Below, piece after piece: positions 62,620 to 64,000 of a DNA stretch of 64,000 nt. The stretch lies in assembly GCF_900102345.1 (NCBI RefSeq), contig NZ_FNKB01000001.1, positions 124,001 through 188,000 of the forward strand, read 5' to 3'. How positions within the stretch are numbered: position 1 is the first letter of the stretch; each line of letters opens with the position of its first letter. Below the pieces are notes generated by a model. It was not told where the DNA came from and did not search any database. It saw only the letters and a list, made by a program, of their open reading frames with translations. The position numbers were made by a program, and so were the translations under genes. Origin of the DNA: Leucobacter chromiiresistens. GTDB lineage: Bacteria > Actinomycetota > Actinomycetes > Actinomycetales > Microbacteriaceae.

Positions 62620-62643
62620 ATTTGTATGCAAGCGCATATAAAT
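62620..62643. promoter_or_regulatory. 10-bp inverted repeat, operator candidate upstream of the LLM oxidoreductase
   Basis: ATTTGTATGC-AAGC-GCATATAAAT is a 10-bp inverted repeat with one mismatch. It is AT-rich in a GC-rich setting and lies 56 bases before the ATG, overlapping the probable promoter (CATATAAAT). It looks like a site for a dimeric regulator such as MarR or TetR. Confidence 0.65.
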
Positions 62644-62698
62644 GGCGCACACCACGTGCGGAGCCCGACTCCGCGCACGCGAGACACAGGAGCACATC

Positions 62699-63886
62699 AT
62701 GGAATTCGGGATCTTCTCGGTCAGCGACGTCACCCGCGACCCGGTCTCCGGCGAAACGCCGAGCGAGGCCGAGCGCATCCGCGGGCTCGCCGAGATCGCC
62801 GTGCACGCGGAAGAGGTCGGCTTCGACGTCTTCGCGATCGGCGAGCACCACAACGCCCCCTTCTTCTCCTCGAGCCCCACCACCTTCCTCGCCTACATCG
62901 CCGCGATGACGAAGACGCTCAAGCTCTCCACGAGCACGACGCTCATCACCACCAACGACCCGGTGCGCATCGCCGAGGAGTACGCGATGCTGCAGCACCT
63001 CGCGCAGGGCCGCATGGACCTCATGCTGGGCCGCGGCAACACCGCACCGGTCTACCCCTGGTTCGGCAAGGACATCCGCTCCGCACTGCCCCTCGCGCTC
63101 GACAACTACAACCTGCTGCACCGCCTCTGGCGAGAGGACGTCGTCGACTACGACGGCAACTTCCGCACCCCGCTGCAGGGCTTCACCAGCACGCCGCGGC
63201 CGCTCGACGACGTGCCCCCGTTCGTGTGGCACGGCTCGATCCGCACCCCCGAGATCGCCGAGCAGGCCGCCTACTACGGAGACGGGTTCTTCTCGAACCA
63301 CATCTTCGCCCCCTCCGAGCACTCCCTGCGCCTCGTGCGGTTCTACCGCGAGCGCTTCGAGCACTACGGCCACGGCACGCAGCAGGAGGCCGTCGTCGGC
63401 CTCGGCGGGCAGGCCTTCATGGCGAAGAACTCGCAGGACGCGGTGGCGCAGTTCCGCCCCTACTTCAACGAGGCGCCCGTCTACGGCCACGGGCCGCGGC
63501 TCGAGGACTTCGCGAGCCAGACCCCGCTGACCGTCGGCAGCCCGCAGGAGGTGATCGACAAGACGCTCGGATTCCGCGACATCTTCGGCGACTACCAGCG
63601 GCAGATGTTCCTCATCGACCACGCGGGCCTCCCCACCAAGACCGTGCTCGAGCAGCTCGACCTCTTCGGCTCCGAGGTGCTGCCCGTGCTGCGGGCCGAG
63701 ATGGCGAAGGATCGCGACCCGCGGGCCGCGGAGGCGCCCTCTCACGCGAGCCTCGTCACCGCGAAGTACGGAGACGCCGCGCCGCGCCAGCCCCGCCCGA
63801 ACGCCAACCGGGGAGACAATGTAACGGGTGGCTCGCCGTACCAGGACTCCCCGGCGAAGCAGGGCGCGGCCTTCGGGCTCGCCTGA
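62699..63886 (+). CDS. LLM-class (luciferase-like) flavin-dependent oxidoreductase
   Basis: This 395-aa enzyme is a bacterial-luciferase-fold flavoprotein of the FMN-dependent monooxygenase group: MEFGIFSVSDVT start, FAIGEHHNAPFFSSSPTTFL (active-site region), RMDLMLGRGNTAPVYPWFG, and PFVWHGSIRTPEIAEQAAYY. Such enzymes use reduced FMN and oxygen, often with a separate reductase. ATG 62699 follows AGGAG by seven bases. A near-perfect palindrome upstream suggests tight regulation. A hairpin at 63901-63944 and a new start at 63995 follow, so a partner flavin reductase may be next, but it lies outside the window. Confidence 0.9.
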   Translation: MEFGIFSVSDVTRDPVSGETPSEAERIRGLAEIAVHAEEVGFDVFAIGEHHNAPFFSSSPTTFLAYIAAMTKTLKLSTSTTLITTNDPVRIAEEYAMLQHLAQGRMDLMLGRGNTAPVYPWFGKDIRSALPLALDNYNLLHRLWREDVVDYDGNFRTPLQGFTSTPRPLDDVPPFVWHGSIRTPEIAEQAAYYGDGFFSNHIFAPSEHSLRLVRFYRERFEHYGHGTQQEAVVGLGGQAFMAKNSQDAVAQFRPYFNEAPVYGHGPRLEDFASQTPLTVGSPQEVIDKTLGFRDIFGDYQRQMFLIDHAGLPTKTVLEQLDLFGSEVLPVLRAEMAKDRDPRAAEAPSHASLVTAKYGDAAPRQPRPNANRGDNVTGGSPYQDSPAKQGAAFGLA

Positions 63887-63900
63887 ACCGAGAACCCGCG

Positions 63901-63944
63901 AGTGCGCCCGGCACCCGGCGCCGCCGACAGCCGCCGGGCGCACT
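63901..63944 (+). terminator. Hairpin after the LLM oxidoreductase gene
   Basis: AGTGCGCCCGGC and GCCGGGCGCACT form a 12-bp perfect stem with a 20-nt GC-rich loop, 14 bases after the stop. Confidence 0.65.
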
Positions 63945-63994
63945 CGCCCACCGCAGCACGCACCCACGTCAGAGCATGAGAAGGAGAACGCGAG

Positions 63995-64000
63995 ATGGAT
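63995..64000 (+). CDS. Start of the next gene (two codons only)
   Basis: ATG GAT at the window end is preceded by GAAGGAG at the proper distance. The product cannot be named from two codons; a flavin reductase would be a natural neighbour of the LLM oxidoreductase, but that is only a guess. Confidence 0.4.

Noticed and set aside
1..64000. Possible genomic island with integrase, transposase or attachment sites around the secretion clusters
   Set aside because: I found no integrase, transposase, resolvase or flanking direct repeats; the only tRNA (57846-57921) is intact, with no duplicated 3' end noticed.

Overview
The window is chromosomal DNA from a very GC-rich actinobacterium. A member of the Microbacteriaceae, perhaps close to Leucobacter, is the best guess; this is inferred from gene content and style, not tested. 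Supporting signs are the LytR-CpsA-Psr/GalE cell-envelope cluster, a PdtaS-type sensor kinase next to an Rv3235-family protein, GTG starts with 4-bp GTGA/ATGA stop-start overlaps, and many promoters that put the -10 box six bases before the start codon (leaderless mRNA). I see no rRNA operon, insertion sequence, integrase, prophage or CRISPR array. The only tRNA is tRNA-Trp.

Left part (1-11100, minus strand). The 5' end of nusA is followed upstream by a small type VII secretion (T7SS)-like locus: an FHA-fused EssC-like ATPase, a lipoprotein, a DUF1023 alpha/beta hydrolase with a helical N-terminus, a 102-aa helical partner, a YiaA/YiaB membrane protein and a WXG100 protein. Then comes proS. 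The locus lies where rimP would be expected, and no rimP was found. The hydrolase/lipoprotein/partner set resembles a T7SS lipase effector with its partner and immunity lipoprotein.

Housekeeping middle (11100-28200). A protein O-mannosyltransferase; a PspC-domain histidine kinase/LuxR-type regulator pair divergent from a PspC membrane protein and a small partner; a PdtaS kinase; an Rv3235-family protein; a GT2 glycosyltransferase; an LCP ligase; galE; a second glycosyltransferase; purE and purK; MarR and GntR regulators; and an endonuclease/exonuclease/phosphatase-family protein.

Central accessory region (28277-53455). This is the most unusual part. A large cluster combines an EccC-type triple ATPase and a mycosin protease with an FHA protein, a Ser/Thr kinase, a PP2C phosphatase, a MoxR/DUF58/transglutaminase-like trio, a 2063-aa Ig-like surface protein, a membrane HExxH protein and a Gly/Pro-rich possible substrate. 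From kinase to the tail-anchored protein the genes are almost all coupled by 4-bp overlaps. EccB, EccD and EccE were not recognised. The transglutaminase-like protein has lost its catalytic cysteine. Repeated acidic-Thr motifs (DETIVTPR, DHTVVVSRR, DHTLTATVPRR) occur in three cluster proteins and look like kinase targets or FHA ligands. The proposed picture is a secretion or envelope machine switched by Thr phosphorylation, similar in logic to the PpkA/PppA/Fha module of type VI secretion.

Right part (53600-64000). Minus strand: rplA, rplK, an inserted molybdopterin oxidoreductase, nusG, secE and tRNA-Trp. Plus strand: a class I aminotransferase, then a small membrane protein and a 499-aa helical protein with WXG100-like segments. 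A MltB-type transglycosylase (minus) and an LLM-class flavin oxidoreductase (plus, with a near-perfect palindromic operator) close the window.
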